NCBI GenBank assembly: GCA_038503035.1
Contig: JAVSML010024430.1
Coordinates: forward strand, 372,001-436,000
Length of the DNA stretch: 64,000 nucleotides
From: Crocodylus rhombifer
Lineage: Eukaryota; Chordata; Crocodylia; Crocodylidae
Direction of reading: 5' to 3'
Shown here: positions 25,296 through 37,127 of the stretch, one piece after another
How the letters are laid out: the number at the start of each line of letters is the position of its first letter
How positions within the stretch are numbered: the stretch's first letter is position 1
Made by a program: the position numbers and the translations under genes
The notes under the pieces: generated by a model
Database searches by the model: none
What the model saw: only the letters and a program-made list of their open reading frames with translations
What the model was told of the DNA's origin: nothing

Positions 25296-26290
25296 CTGTC
25301 AAATGGTACAACTACATCTGTGAAGTGAGGTATAAAATGTCTATAATAACTGGCCAGCCCCAAGCAAGCCCTCACTTGCTTTTTAGTATGGGGTGCTTGA
25401 TATCTCTGCAACGCCTCCACTTTGCTCAACAAAGGTCTTACTTTCCCACTTCCTACTAGGAACCCCAGGTATTTTTCCTCTTTCCCTACAGCACATTTCC
25501 TTGTATTGGCTGTCAGCCCGGGCCTTCTTAAATCTCGCAGTACTGCTCTCAGTGCAGTGAGGTGTTCAGCCCAGTTCTCTGTATATATAATAATGTCGTC
25601 AATGTATGCCGCAGCGTAACCCCCATGGGGAGCCAAAACGCTGTCCATTAACTGCTGGAATGTGGTCGCAGCTCCACCCAACCCAATGGCATTTGCTGGA
25701 ATTGAAAAAAGACTCCACAGGGTGGCGAATGTTGTCTTTTCCTGATCTTCGGGTGCCACTAGGACCTGCTAGTAACCTTTGGTCAGGTCTAAAGTGGAAA
25801 CATAGTGAGCTTGCCCGATGCTTTCAACCAGTTCCTCCACTCGGGGCATTGGATAGGTGTCAAACTTAGCCACTGCATTTACTTTCCGGTAATCAATGTA
25901 GAGGCGGATTTTCCCATTGGGCTTAGGTACCGCTACGATGGGGTTCCGCCAGTCGCTGAGGGATTCACAAATGATGCCCTTCTCTAGCATCATTGCAATC
26001 TCCCCTTTTATCTGGTCTTGGAGTCGCTGGGGAATCCGTCTCCAATTTTCACATATTACCTGGCCCAGAGGAGTTTTTATCTGGTGTACCATGCCCCGAG
26101 CTTCCCCAGGGGTTCCCTGGAATATGTCTTCATACTCCTTGACTAACTCGGCAGCCTGTCTTCTCTGTTCTTCCGACAGTCACGGGGCCAGTTCTACATC
26201 CCCTGGCCCATTTCCCTCTGTTAATGTGGGTCCCAATTCCAGCTCCTTAGGATGAGGGGCTAAATACATACGCTCCCAGTCTTCCCACTT
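25289..26290 (-). pseudogene. Gmr1-like reverse transcriptase
   Basis: The RT starts with LSEEQRRQAAELVKEYEDIF near 26175. It includes WRNPIVAVPKPNGKIRLYID and YPMPRVEELVE, then LDLTKGY, a stop near 25770, FQQLMDSVL and the catalytic AAYIDDIIIY (YIDD, about 25590). It ends with VRACLGLASYYRHFIPHF. These motifs place it in the Ty3/gypsy group rather than copia. The RT lies downstream of integrase. Confidence 0.9.
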
Positions 26291-26299
26291 CTTCAACAT

Positions 26300-27525
26300 A
26301 TTGACATGGTATACTCACTTCTTTTTCTTCTTGTCTATCTGGTACACCTTATAGTTTACAGGCCGCACTTGGCGTATGACTTCATAGGGTCCCTGCCACC
26401 GGGCAAGTAACTTACTCTCGCTGTTTGGTAGTAGAACCAGCACGCAGTCCCCCACGTCAAATCTCCTTTCCCAAGCGGTTGTAATGTCTCGCTTGTCGTT
26501 GCTGGGCTTCTCTGAGATTCCCCGACACCATGTTCTGGGCCACTTCAAGGCGTTCCCCGCAGTTGGATCACGTTTTGGATGAAGTTCTGGTCTCTATTCT
26601 GCTGTTCCTCCCAACTCTCCTTAATTAGGTCCAGATCCCTCTTGGTTGTTGGCTGTACAATAATTCAAAGGATGAGAACCCAGTCGAGGCCTGGAGTGCC
26701 TCTCTTACAGCAAACAATAAAGGTGGTATCATTTTGTCCCAATCCTGTGGGCTCTCAACCACAAACTTTTTTAGCTTTTGTTTCAGTGTCGGATTAGAAT
26801 GTTCCACGAGCCCAATTTGTTTGGGGATGATATACGGTTGTCTTCAGTTGTTTGATCCCCAAAGCTTTACTCGCTCCCTCCAACATGCGTGATGTAAAGT
26901 TCGTTCCTTGATCGGTCAGTAGTTCCTTAAGGAGCCCTACTCGGGACAATATCTTCAATAGTTCGTTCACCACTTTTGGCGCAGACACTGTCCACATTGG
27001 TACCGCTTCCGGGTACCAAGTTGCTTAATCTAATAGCGCTAGTACATACTGGTTCCCAGTGCTACTCTGGGGAAGCGGCCTCATGAAGTCCACCACTGCC
27101 ACCTCCTCAAAGGGAACCTCTACCAGAGGCAATGGAATTAAAGGAGCCCTTGGGAGCTGCCTTGGGTTTACTTTTTGCCAGATGGGACATGAAGCGCAAT
27201 ATCTTGCTACTTCCTGCACCAGTCCTGGCCAAAAAAGCCCTGCCCAAATGCGTGCTTCTGTTTTGTCCCGGCCTAAATGCCCACCCATAGGGAGCTCATG
27301 AGCCACCTTCAATAAGGCCCGTCAATATCACCATGGGACGAACAGCTGTATGACCTCCCCTCCTTCTGGTTTCCCTTGCTCAATCTGATATAGGAGACCG
27401 TTTCTTACCTTGAACCTCGGGGTTGTCCTCATCAGTTCTGGTCTCAATACCTCATCATTTCTTCGAGCAAGGTGTTCCTGCAGCGCTCAATGGAAGACCT
27501 TCTCCCGGCTCTGCTCCAGCTGAAA
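26300..27525 (-). pseudogene. Gmr1-like integrase
   Basis: The N-terminal zinc-binding region spans HELPMGGHLGRDKTEARI to CASC (27310-27180). The catalytic core shows the first Asp in VVDFMRPLP and the second in LTDQGTNFTS near 26900. The Glu is in GLVEHSNPTLK, reached only after a frameshift near 26815. A C-terminal domain (DVGDCVLVLLPNSESKLL, WQGPYEV) ends near YHVNMLKKWE at about 26290. The sequence runs on in the same direction into reverse transcriptase. At least four frameshifts or stops are present. Confidence 0.88.
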
Positions 27526-27528
27526 ATG

Positions 27529-28230
27529 TTAGTCTTCCCACAACTGGGCAACATCCACCTTTTGTTCAGCTTCCTCTTTGGGAGGAGACTGTTTGGTTTC
27601 ACCCGCGAAACCCTCCCCGGTCTCCTCGCACCTCACGCTGGCTATCTCTTTTAGCAACTCGGGCCAGTCGCAGCCCAGTACTACTGGGTAGGGTAAATGT
27701 TCTGCAACCCCCACTAGCATCCGGTGGGTCTTATTGCCTACTCGCAGAGTGACCGTCACCCTGTCAAAATCAAGGGCATCCCCACACCAACACTGCACCC
27801 TCGCGCGATCTTTTTCTCTCTCCTTTGATGGTAGCATGTCACTCCGCACCACTGTCTGCCATGAGCCCAATTCCAGTACAGCTACTACCCTTTTCCCCAA
27901 TATTGTTATTTCCACTAACAGTGCGGGGGGCTCGTCTCCCGCCTCAGGTTCGACTCGGGCTCCGTAGCTGCACAATCCTACCTGCATCATTGGCTGGGGT
28001 CGGGTGCTTTTGAGCACGGCAGCTAACAGGGTCTGTTGTCTTGCGGCTTGATCCAGTAGACATTGCACCATTTGATGTAGCTGATCCAAAGCTTGTTCCC
28101 CTGGCTCCAGGCCAGGGATTAGCATCTGTTCTCGTTCCTTTCTCCGCATGGACCCAAGGGCTCTCTTTATACAGACAAACCACTGTCTTATGATGCATGC
28201 TGCCGTATAAAACCTTCCCGGCCAATGCAC
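27529..28230 (-). pseudogene. Gmr1-like gag start fused to aspartic protease
   Basis: The 233-codon open frame begins with a short gag-like leader (LEPGEQALDQLHQMVQCLL). It passes straight into a retropepsin-like domain: VAVLELGSWQTVV stands where the family has LLDSGSGQTVV, so the catalytic Asp is Glu, and YPVVLGCDW ends the fold. The capsid and zinc-knuckle parts of gag are absent, which points to an internal deletion. The frame ends near the start of the integrase region. Confidence 0.8.
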
Positions 28231-28235
28231 CTTTG

Positions 28236-29115
28236 TGACAAGAGTATCTCCACTGGAGTCTCTCTACTGGCGACTCCGCCCTCCTGTTATTGGCCAACCG
28301 CCTGCTTACTCGCCTGCCATGCCTTGATCTTAATTGATTCATTAATTGATGTAATTAGCAGGAAGCTGTCCATGTTAGCGCCCCCTAGCACCGGGGTGAA
28401 TATCTGCAGCTCCTTTTCCTCCCCTACACCGCAGCCCATGCCTCACAGATGACACTGAGATGGTTTGATCTGGAGCCTTGTTGTGATTTGGCCCTTCCCT
28501 TGTCTCCCCTGGGCTTTCCACTGCCCTATCTCGTTCCGTGCCTTTCTGGAGCTCTGCTGCCCCCTTGCTCTGAGGCTTCTCGTTGCCCCCTCGCTCTGGG
28601 GCTGGGGCCAGTGAACCCCAAAATGCTGTGCCCTCCCTGGCGCCGGGGTCCCCACATCACCAGGGATCCCCTATGAGGCCTCTTCCAACCCCTAATAGCC
28701 TCACCCGGGCCTCCGGACAAACAACGAACACAAAACACAAAGCTGCTGGGCTATAACATAAAAACCTGAACCGTCCGGCCAAAACAACATTCAATGCCTA
28801 TCGGGGGACGCTCCAACTTGTAGCAGCAGTCAGTGGCTGCTCGCGCAGTCAGGCTTTTCCCCTCTGTCTGCACTGGCTGAGCTCCTTCTGCCTTGGCCGC
28901 CAGCAGGGAACTGCCCTCCTGGCCTCACGCCTGGGGTTTATATCTGCCAGGCCCTGCCCCTTCCTGCCAGCTGGCTCCCCAGCGGTTGTCCTAGCAACCA
29001 GCACCTGTGACTGGCTGCCCTGTTAACTAGCAGCTGGGCTTCCCCCCCCCCCACCACTAGGGGTCTCTCCCAAGCTGTTTCTGCTCTCAGGCGCAGGGCA
29101 CCCGAGTGTTCAGCA
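28236..29115 (-). repeat. 5' LTR of the Gmr1-like element
   Basis: The LTR (about 880 bp) aligns end to end with 23509-24390. On the minus strand it starts TGCTGAACACTC and ends with TGTCA. A possible primer-binding site (TGGCCGGGAAGG) lies ten bases inside the element, at 28224-28213; the matching tRNA was not identified. Confidence 0.88.
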
Positions 29116-29119
29116 TCTC

Positions 29120-30335
29120 TTTTGGTTAATAATATGTACTTCCACTTGAGCCAATTATTTTAAATCTTGATAGAATTTAGTGGAACAGATTAAACAGAAA
29201 ACCCCCATTCAGTATAACAACATATTCATTCTCAAGGCACGTCCTTTCATTTGCACCATATAGGACACCTATTTCACTCATAATTAATATCTTAGACCTT
29301 TGAATGTATTGCAAGTCTTGTAGTCATTACTTGTCAAGCACACCCTCCATTAGAGTCCATGGAAAGAGTAACAATTGGGCAGAAACTGAATGAGGAGGAT
29401 TTGACTCAATATTAAGCCAGTAGAGCTTCTGTAATATGTAGCTTTTGACGAGACAATTTTACAGAGAAAATTATTGGTTTCTTTTAGACAAGGAAAATGT
29501 TTGGAAGGACAAATGAGGGTAAAAAAATTAATAGATACATCATGATGCTCATCCACAATAGCTTAAACCAACTCTTAAATGAAGAACATTCACTTATTTT
29601 AAGGACTGGCATCAGGCACAGTTTGCATCTCTGCCACCAATGGGGCAAACAAAAAAAAAAATGGGCTAAACAGGTGTAGTTTAGCTAGAAGACAACTGAA
29701 AGATACATATAGTAAAGAATAGGTCTGTACATAGTAAGTGTGTAATCACAAAGGGGAAAAGGAATTATGAGCAGTTAGAAAACAGAAAAAAACAAAATTA
29801 TAAAAGGAAGAAAACAGAATAAAGAAAATGAACTTGATTATAAAAGGGACTGGGGGAAGATTTGAGGTCTGCGGTTTAGTTTCCGCCTCAAAGGTACTGG
29901 CAGATGCATCACAATTTGGGACACACAAAGTTAGAGTGAGCAATACTAAAAAAAACCCTGGATGTGGACTGCAAACAGGCAAATACAGATGTTCTGCGTT
30001 CCACCAGAAAGTGGTTACCATCAGGCAACGTGTCAATTTTACGTAAAACATGGGTCACATTCATGTTATAGTTCTGTTGCCCTGAGTGGAAAACCACAGA
30101 TGTATGCAGTATTAGATTAGACACAACACACATCTGTACATAGAAATAACATAAGCTGAAGCTAGTTCTTCACTGATTTGCAAATCATACATAACTCTAG
30201 TTTCTGGGTGCTGTGAGACAGCTAAAGATTCATTAACAGTTCTGTGTAAAATGAGACCAAAACCCTGTTAACTCACTTCAGTGCTTACTATAAAAAGCTT
30301 CTCTTTCAAACTATGCGAGAATCAGGATGCAGCAG
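29120..30335. other. No gene recognised
   Basis: AT-rich intergenic sequence between the Gmr1-like element and a CR1. Short frames lack motifs. Confidence 0.5.
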
Positions 30336-30339
30336 TATT

Positions 30340-32090
30340 TCATAGTTTCTAGGGTCGGAAGGGACCTGAGCAGATCATCTAGTCTGACCCCCTGCCATGG
30401 CAGGAAAGAATACTGGGGTCAAATAACCCCAGCAAGATGTTCATCTAACCTCCTCTTAAACACCCCCAGGGTAGAAGCCTGCACCACTTCTCTTAGAAGC
30501 TGGTTCCAGACCCTAGCCGCCCTGACTGTGAAGTAGCGCCTCCTGATATCTAACCTAAACCTACCCTCTGCCAGCTTGTGACCATTATTCCTGGTCACTC
30601 CTGGCGGTGCTTGGGGGAACAGTGACTCCCCCAGTGCCTGCTGATCCCCCATGACTAGTTTATAACAGGCCACAAGATCCCCCCTCAGCCTTCTCTCTTG
30701 GAGGCTGAACAGGTTCAGGTCCCATAGCCTTTCCTCATAGGGCCTGCCCTGTTGTCCCCTGATCATACAAGTGGCCCTCCTCTGGACCCTCTCCATGTTG
30801 TCCACATCCCTCTTGAAGTGCGGCGCCCAGAACTGGATGCAGTACTCCAGCTGCGGCCTGACTAGTGCCGCATAGAGGGGGAGGAATCACCTCTTTGGAC
30901 CTGCTCGAGATGCTTCTGTGGATGCATGACAAGGTGCGGTTGGCCTTCCTAACTGCCTCTCCACACTGCCGGCCCATGTTCCTCTTGGAGTCAACGATGA
31001 CCCCCAGATCCCTTTCCGCCTCCGTGCTGACAAGAGGGGAGTTCCCTAACCTGTAGGTATGGTGCCGGTTGTTCCTCCCGAGGTGCATCACCTTGCACTT
31101 GTCTGTGTTGAAACCCATCCTGTTCTCGTCCGCCCACCCTTGTAACCTGTGTAGGTCTGATTGTAGGCTGTTGCTTCCTTCCTGTGTGCCCACGTCCCCC
31201 CACATCTTAGTGTCACCAACAAATTTCAACAGGGTGCTTTTTACCCCCTCATCCAAATCACTGATGAAGTTGTTGAACAGTGTGGGCCCGAGGACCGAGC
31301 CCTGCGGAGCCCCACTGCCCACGTCCTTCCAGGTTGAGAAGGACCCATCCACTACCACCCTCTGGGTGCGGCCCTCCAGCCAGTTGGCGACCCATTTGAC
31401 TGTGTGGGTGACTACACCACAGCCCCACAGTTTCTTAATGAGAATGGGGTGAGAAACAGTGTCAAAAGCCTTCCGGAAGTCCAGGAAGACTATATCCACT
31501 GCTACCCCTGCATCTAATGATCTGGTGATCTGATCGTAAAAGGCCACCAGGTTGGTCTGACAGGACCTGCCACTGATGAACCCATGTTGGTTGTCAGCTC
31601 CTTGAGTACCCTGGGGTGCAGATTGTCAGGGCCGGCTGACTTGAAGGTATCCAGCTTCTCAAGATGTTGGTTGCCCCTAAGCATGCAGTCCCCTGCTGGC
31701 CCCTCCTGGATGTGTGCCAGCATAATTTTCTCGAACAGCTTGCCTAGGATCAAGGTAAGACTAACCGGCCTATAGTTTCCCGGGTCCTCCTTCCTCCCTT
31801 TTTTTTGAAGATGGGGACCACGTTGGCCCTCTTCCAGTCCTCCGGTACCTCACCAGAGCACCACGAGTGCTCGTAAAGTTGTGCCAGGGGACTTGCAATG
31901 ACCTTGGCCAGTTCCTTTAGAACTCTAGGGTGGAGATCATCCGGGTCAGCTAACTTGAATACATCCAACCCCTCCAGAAGCTCCCTACCTAAATCCTCGC
32001 TAACCCGTGGTCCAGGTGTGCCTCCCCCGGGGCCCGAGGGGGGCCCAGCAGGGAGGTGGCTGTTCTGGTCCCTACTTAGGAAGACCTAAG
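30340..32090 (-). mobile_element. CR1 LINE, 5' truncated, with RT remnant
   Basis: The 3' end at 30340 is the standard CR1 terminus and the 5' break is near 32090. The RT frame 30735-31547 holds [35 protein letters not shown] and APQGSVLGPTLF. The catalytic box is degraded to FVGD. The part 31750-31968 keeps [20 protein letters not shown] and [16 protein letters not shown]. Confidence 0.92.
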
Positions 32091-32094
32091 TAGG

Positions 32095-34015
32095 TCTTCA
32101 ATCATTTAGTGAAAGAAAGAAAATGTTACTAACAGAATAAGCTGCTTGTCTGTTAGTACAGATGTATCAGTTCAAAGAGATAGTGAATTAGATCTGTCTT
32201 GGCATAACAGTAAGACAGGGAATGAGAACTAAACCCAAGAAAATCTTTTAGAGTTAAACCAGGTACATGATACAAATGATAAACCAAGAGTGATCCCTGG
32301 TGGTAATTATGGATAATGCACTTGCATCAGTTCCAAACTCATAACCCAGCAGTAGCATAACCTGTACGATCTCTACATATTAAAAATGTGGCACATTTCC
32401 CCAGTATCCAGTGAAGATAGCCGCTTATTACCAGCTTTTTGCTTGGCAAGACTATATTACCCTGAAAATGCATCACCATTCAGGCAATGAAAAGCTATTG
32501 CTAGAGCCAAAGCAGAATTTAGTTAATTTCTTCCGTCAAGGCTCATCTGCAAGGGGAAATTTCTTGGCACAGCTATGTTTGGATTTGTATTCTATTATAC
32601 TAATGCTGATAGAATTCTTTCAGCTGGTGTGCTATTGCAGAATAAAATTACAACCCAACTGCAGGATATTCACACAGGGAATTATACCTGCATATAGCAG
32701 AATTATCATCCAAGATTAGCTATACCATGATGTTTTCCACTGTAAACAAGCTATTATTAGTCCTTGTCCCTTTTGCTCAGTTAATAAAAGCCAACTACTG
32801 CAACCAGCATCTACAATGGCATCTCACAACATAGTGGATGACAATTACAAGTGAAGCAAACTACCAAAGTAAGTAATGGATGTGTCATTCCTTTACTCTT
32901 TCAGATCAAGAAGGGTGCTTTTTGGGTGTGTATGTTTAAACCAAACAAGTTTTAGGGTGCTCTACAGGGTGACTGGGTGAAATTCTTTGGCCTGTGCTAT
33001 AAAGAGGTCAGACAAATGACCTAGCAATCTATTGTAGGCACAAAATCCACTTAGCTAAAGTTAAGTAGTGTTTATAATACTGACTTCAATCTCCCAAGAG
33101 CTAGATGGGGGCTTTCTGCAAACCTAATACAAGACAAACAAGCCATAAGATGCCAAGAGTGTCAAAATAAGCAAAAGGTAGTGTGGATTTAATCCTGACC
33201 CTTTTCCATTGAGGCTACAAACAAATGTTGCATTTGTCCCACGGTAAATCTTTTCATCTTGGGACAAAGCGCAATTGTTCAGACGTGAACATCTCTTGTC
33301 CCAGGATAAGTCCTCAAAAGGTTCATGGGATAAGAAGTACTAGGAGTTTATCCAGAGGCTTTGCAAAACACATCTGAGCCATTATCCGGGAATTGCATCA
33401 TTGAACCAATGGCAGAAAAGTGGCAGTGCATTCAGCTGCTCACCAAACCATGATAAGAATGATTTGTGTAATGCCAATCCTGGGATATTCCTGTTCCAGG
33501 ACAAACACAGGCACAAATGAAAGGTATGTTACTAGCCTAACTTGACTAGATTGGGGCTAAGACTTCACACTTTGTGGTAAACATTAAAGAACCGAACAGC
33601 TTGTCAGTGTCAACAATGGATCACCTTCATCTGCTAAATCCCTATAGTATTCCAATAAAAGCCAGCCCCAGGAAACACCTCAGGAACATGAGAGCTGGAA
33701 CTTTAGTATCACAAACCCTGAAAGTCCATGTTCCAGCATTTTATCAGAGAAGTAGCAGGAAGCAAACTCCAAAGGCAGATCTATTGAGAACTCCCTAAGC
33801 GCAGAAATAAGCATCTCATTACCACGCTAGTCCCTGCAAATCTCAACAGTTAAACCTAGAATTTGGCAGATTACAATTTTATACTGTAATGACATTTAGG
33901 CCACTGGGGGGAAAAAAAGCACAAAGCATGGAACAGAACAGGTCACTCTCACAAGCTGAAAAGTTCTGATATAATGTTCTGTGCTTGCATTTAAAAGGGC
34001 TCATAACATATGATA
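32095..34015. other. No gene recognised
   Basis: AT-rich intergenic sequence without clear repeats or exons. Confidence 0.5.
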
Positions 34016-34017
34016 GT

Positions 34018-34810
34018 TATTCAAATATAAGACAAGTCCTCCTCCCTCACCCCCAAATCAGCATAGGGGAAAACACCCCTTTGTCTTAGATTTATGTATG
34101 AAGAGGAAGGTGTGGCTCTGACTGGCCAGGAGCCCAGATTGGGGCAAGTCAGACCTACAGAAGCCACCTGCCCCTCCCTCCACTTGTCCTCTGCAGCATC
34201 TGGCCCCCTTCTCTCCCCCGCAGCTATCTTCCCCATCTCCCCTTACTGTCAGGTGCAGCTTGACTCCAGCTCAGGCTGGATTCCTTCCCAAGCACAGACC
34301 ACGTGCAAACTCCACCCCTTGCCTGGTAAGTCAGCAACATCAACAGTGCTGTGACCCCAGCAGGGGCCACGTTTCCACGTGCTGTACTCCAAGACCCAGG
34401 AGAGAACAGAACCCAAGCAGTGCCTGAAAGCAGGGTGGAGGAAGGGATGGGGGAAGAGCAGAAAAGGAAGCAAAGACTGTGGAAAGCAAGGGAAAAGGAG
34501 CAGAGATTTGGGGAAATGGGGCAGAAGCTGTAAGGACCTGGGAGTGGGGGTGGTGAGGGGGTGTGCAGGTGGCAGAAGGCTATAAGAAGTACTGGGGGGA
34601 AGAGGGCAAGGGGTTTACCTGACTCTCCCCCCAGCCACTGCCTTCCCTACTGACTAGATAAATGTATGACAACCCTCTGATAATTTTCCAGATATAGAAT
34701 CTAATTGTAACAAATATATAATTTTTCCATATATAGAATCTAAATTTTTGGAGGTTGTCTTGAGGGTCATCTTAGATTTGGGTAAATGTGACTCTTCGAA
34801 TTTACAGCCA
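34018..34810. mobile_element. Possible MITE related to 45356-45783
   Basis: The right end near 34745-34795 ('ggaggttgtcttgagggtca', 'gatttgggtaaatgtga') resembles the right end of the element at 45356. The left end is less certain. The inside is C-rich and contains several unsupported short frames. Confidence 0.35.
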
Positions 34811-35399
34811 TGCAAAATGTAATAGTTCCCATTTTCCACCACATAAAAAGGTTAACCAGCTTCTTTTTCACCACAGACTACGAGGTTGAGTATTAGCCAG
34901 TCTAGGAGACCAATTATTTCTGAGAAATGCCAAATCCTCACCTAAGTGACTAAAGCATCCCTTAAAACCAAAGAAAATCGGTAATATAGAGTAAAAGCAT
35001 ACTCCATTATGGCACAAAGAAGGACTAGATGAGCCAATTGGTCTTTTCCCCACATCAATATCTATGCAGAAAAGATTGAGGAAGAACCTGAAGACACACT
35101 TCCAGAGAAAATAAATAATTCTGAACATCAGTGGTCTAACGTTATAAAAGGATAGCAAGGGTACATTCTCCAAGAAGCATGGTTGCAAGAATATACAATG
35201 AAAAAAGAGTGGTCTTTCACTTGTCTCATTAGATTCTATGCTGCAGTGACAAAGAGAAGGCGGTATTATCTGAAAAACAGTATTATAACAAGAGCCTGGC
35301 GAAGAAAGACAAGGTATACAGAATGAAAAACAAGTTTCGTTTCTGTACTGAGAAGTGAGCTTTACTGAAGAAAGTAGCAACCATGGCTGTGTACACACA

Positions 35400-36440
35400 T
35401 TTAAAAGGGCCTGCCAACAGCAAAAGAAGTCCCAGTTAGGCTCCAGAGCGGTGAGAGATGCACAGGTGAAAGCCCACCGTGCCCCACTCCCCTGAAGCTC
35501 CCCAAACACCCCCCAGCAGCCGCGGAGCCCCCTGCCGACCCCCAGCACAGCCGGAGGTAAGCGGGGCCTGTGGTGGGAGGCGGCTGTGTGGAGCCCGGCC
35601 GGGTCAAGCCCCGCCCAGGCCCCTACTTGGCCCAGCCCCCCAGGGAGCCAAGCAACCAGAGCCACCTGAACAGGCTGCGCAAACAAGTGCACTTGTCTGC
35701 TGGTGCGTGAGTTAGTGCAGAGTTCGCGCGGGAGGGCCTGAGACCCTGCTTGCGAACCAGCCAGGGTAGAGAGTCCCAGTCATAGCCAGCCTACCAGAGG
35801 CATGACACGGATGGGCACGCACCACACCCCTCAGGCTCTGCGGCCCCCACCCCCGGCACCTCAGAGAAGGCCACCCAGATGGAGCCCATGGTTCCCGGCT
35901 CCATGGAGACAGAGCCCCTGGCTCTCGGCTGCGGGGGCCGCCTGTCCCTTTTTCAGGCTCTGGGGCCTGGGAGCATGGCCACCTCCATGTGTGGGGTCTG
36001 CTCCCTACTAGGGTCTCTGGCACGCCAGCTGCAGGAGCTCCAGGCCACAGTCCAGAGACTGCATGCCATCAGGGACTATGAGCAGGAGACTGACTCCTAC
36101 TGCCAGGCCCTTCTCCCCTGGGAGCCAGAGGGTAGACCACGGTCCCCCTCCAAGACAAAGAAGGACTCCAGGACCTCCCACTCGGTCCAGTCAGGGGCAC
36201 GGACCAAGGTGGTCAAGGGCCCTAAGGCCCGCTGCACCAAGGCCCCTGCCCCGCCGGAGCTTAGCAACAGGTTCGCACCTCTTGCTGCTCCAGCAGAATC
36301 TGCTGAGTTGCCAGCTCCCACAGGCAGCACGGGCTCAACTACAGCTACCACCGCTGCTCTCCCCAAGACAAACCGTAAGGTGTTTGTTGTGGGAGACTCC
36401 ATCCTGAGGGGCACTGAGGGAGCACGTGCATGATCAGAAG
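35400..36440 (+). mobile_element. CR1 5' part with ORF1 remnant
   Basis: The GC-rich 5' UTR resembles that of the CR1 at 58240. The frame 35879-36433 encodes an ORF1 N-terminus with Cys residues (CGVCS), a coiled coil (LQELQATVQRLHAIRDYEQE), a basic Ser/Lys linker and the start of the esterase domain ([14 protein letters not shown]). It then breaks off and joins sequence from a CR1 3' half. Confidence 0.85.
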
Positions 36441-36630
36441 TCAGGAAAACAGACCTTACGATGACAGGCTGAGATCCATGGGGGCTCTTTAGCCTGGAAG
36501 AAGCGCGGGCTCAGGGGTGATCCAATGGCCACCTATGAGTTTATCAGGGGTGACCACCAGGATCTGGTAGAATGTGTGTTCACCAGAACCCCCCCAAGGG
36601 ATGATGAGGTTGAACGGTTATAAACTACTG
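36441..36630 (+). mobile_element. CR1 3' part, before nested MITE
   Basis: The segment resembles the region near the end of CR1 ORF2. It reads on across the MITE at 36631-37127 into 37128, so the MITE interrupts it. Confidence 0.7.
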
Positions 36631-37127
36631 TGTTTCCCCGAAAATAAGACACTGTCTTATATTTATTTTTCCTCAAGAAGACACACTATGGCTTATTTTC
36701 AGGGGATGTCTTATTTTTATTAAGTATAGTACAACAATCTACATTTATTCAAATACAATTAAGTCGTCTTCTTCTGGAACATAGGTAGGTAGGTGCCGCC
36801 TGTGGCAAGGGAGTGCGGGCGGGGCCGGGGGCGGGGCCTCGGCCGGGCGGTCCAGCTCCACGGACAGGCGCCACACGCGCTCCCACAGCATGGCCGCGCG
36901 GGGGCGGGGGCGGCCGCGGTCAAAGTCAGGACGCGGACCTAGCACCGGGCCGGCTGTCACGATGGGGCAAATGAGAAGGACTGCCCGTCTTATTTACCGC
37001 TTCGCGCCGGTACGCTTAGCCACGCCTATCACTATGTCTTATTTTCGGGGTATGGCTTATATTGCGCAAATACGTAGAAATCCTGCTACGGCTTATTTTA
37101 TGGGTATGTCTTATTTTCGGGGAAACA
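36631..37127. mobile_element. Nonautonomous DNA transposon with perfect 21-bp TIRs
   Basis: The ends are exact inverted copies over 21 bp (TGTTTCCCCGAAAATAAG...). Inside the right end the word TATG(T/G)CTTATTTTCGGGG-like is repeated, and the centre is very GC-rich (about 36790-36960). The element is 497 bp and lies within a CR1. Similar 'tttccccgaaaataagac' elements are common in many vertebrates. No transposase frame is present and no target duplication is clear. Confidence 0.85.

Larger units (their letters stand above)
23509..29115 (-). mobile_element. Ty3/gypsy LTR retrotransposon, Gmr1-like domain order
   Basis: Two LTRs of about 880 bp (23509-24390 and 28236-29115) enclose 3.8 kb of internal sequence on the minus strand. 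LTR ends read TG...CA. A polypurine tract (AAAGGGGGGAAGG type) lies at 24391-24410, just before the 3' LTR. Minus-strand order is protease, integrase, reverse transcriptase, RNase H. Ordinary gypsy elements have integrase last; Gmr1-like elements of vertebrates are known for this copia-like order. Most of gag is missing, and stops and frameshifts break pol. By eye the LTRs are about 95% alike, so the insertion is not very young. No matching short target duplication is seen at the flanks. Confidence 0.9.

Noticed and set aside
34868..35692. 274-codon minus-strand open frame, the longest without transposon motifs
   Set aside because: It runs antisense through the GC-rich CR1 5' UTR into AT-rich flank, shows no domain, and its composition follows the DNA beneath. 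Chance frame.
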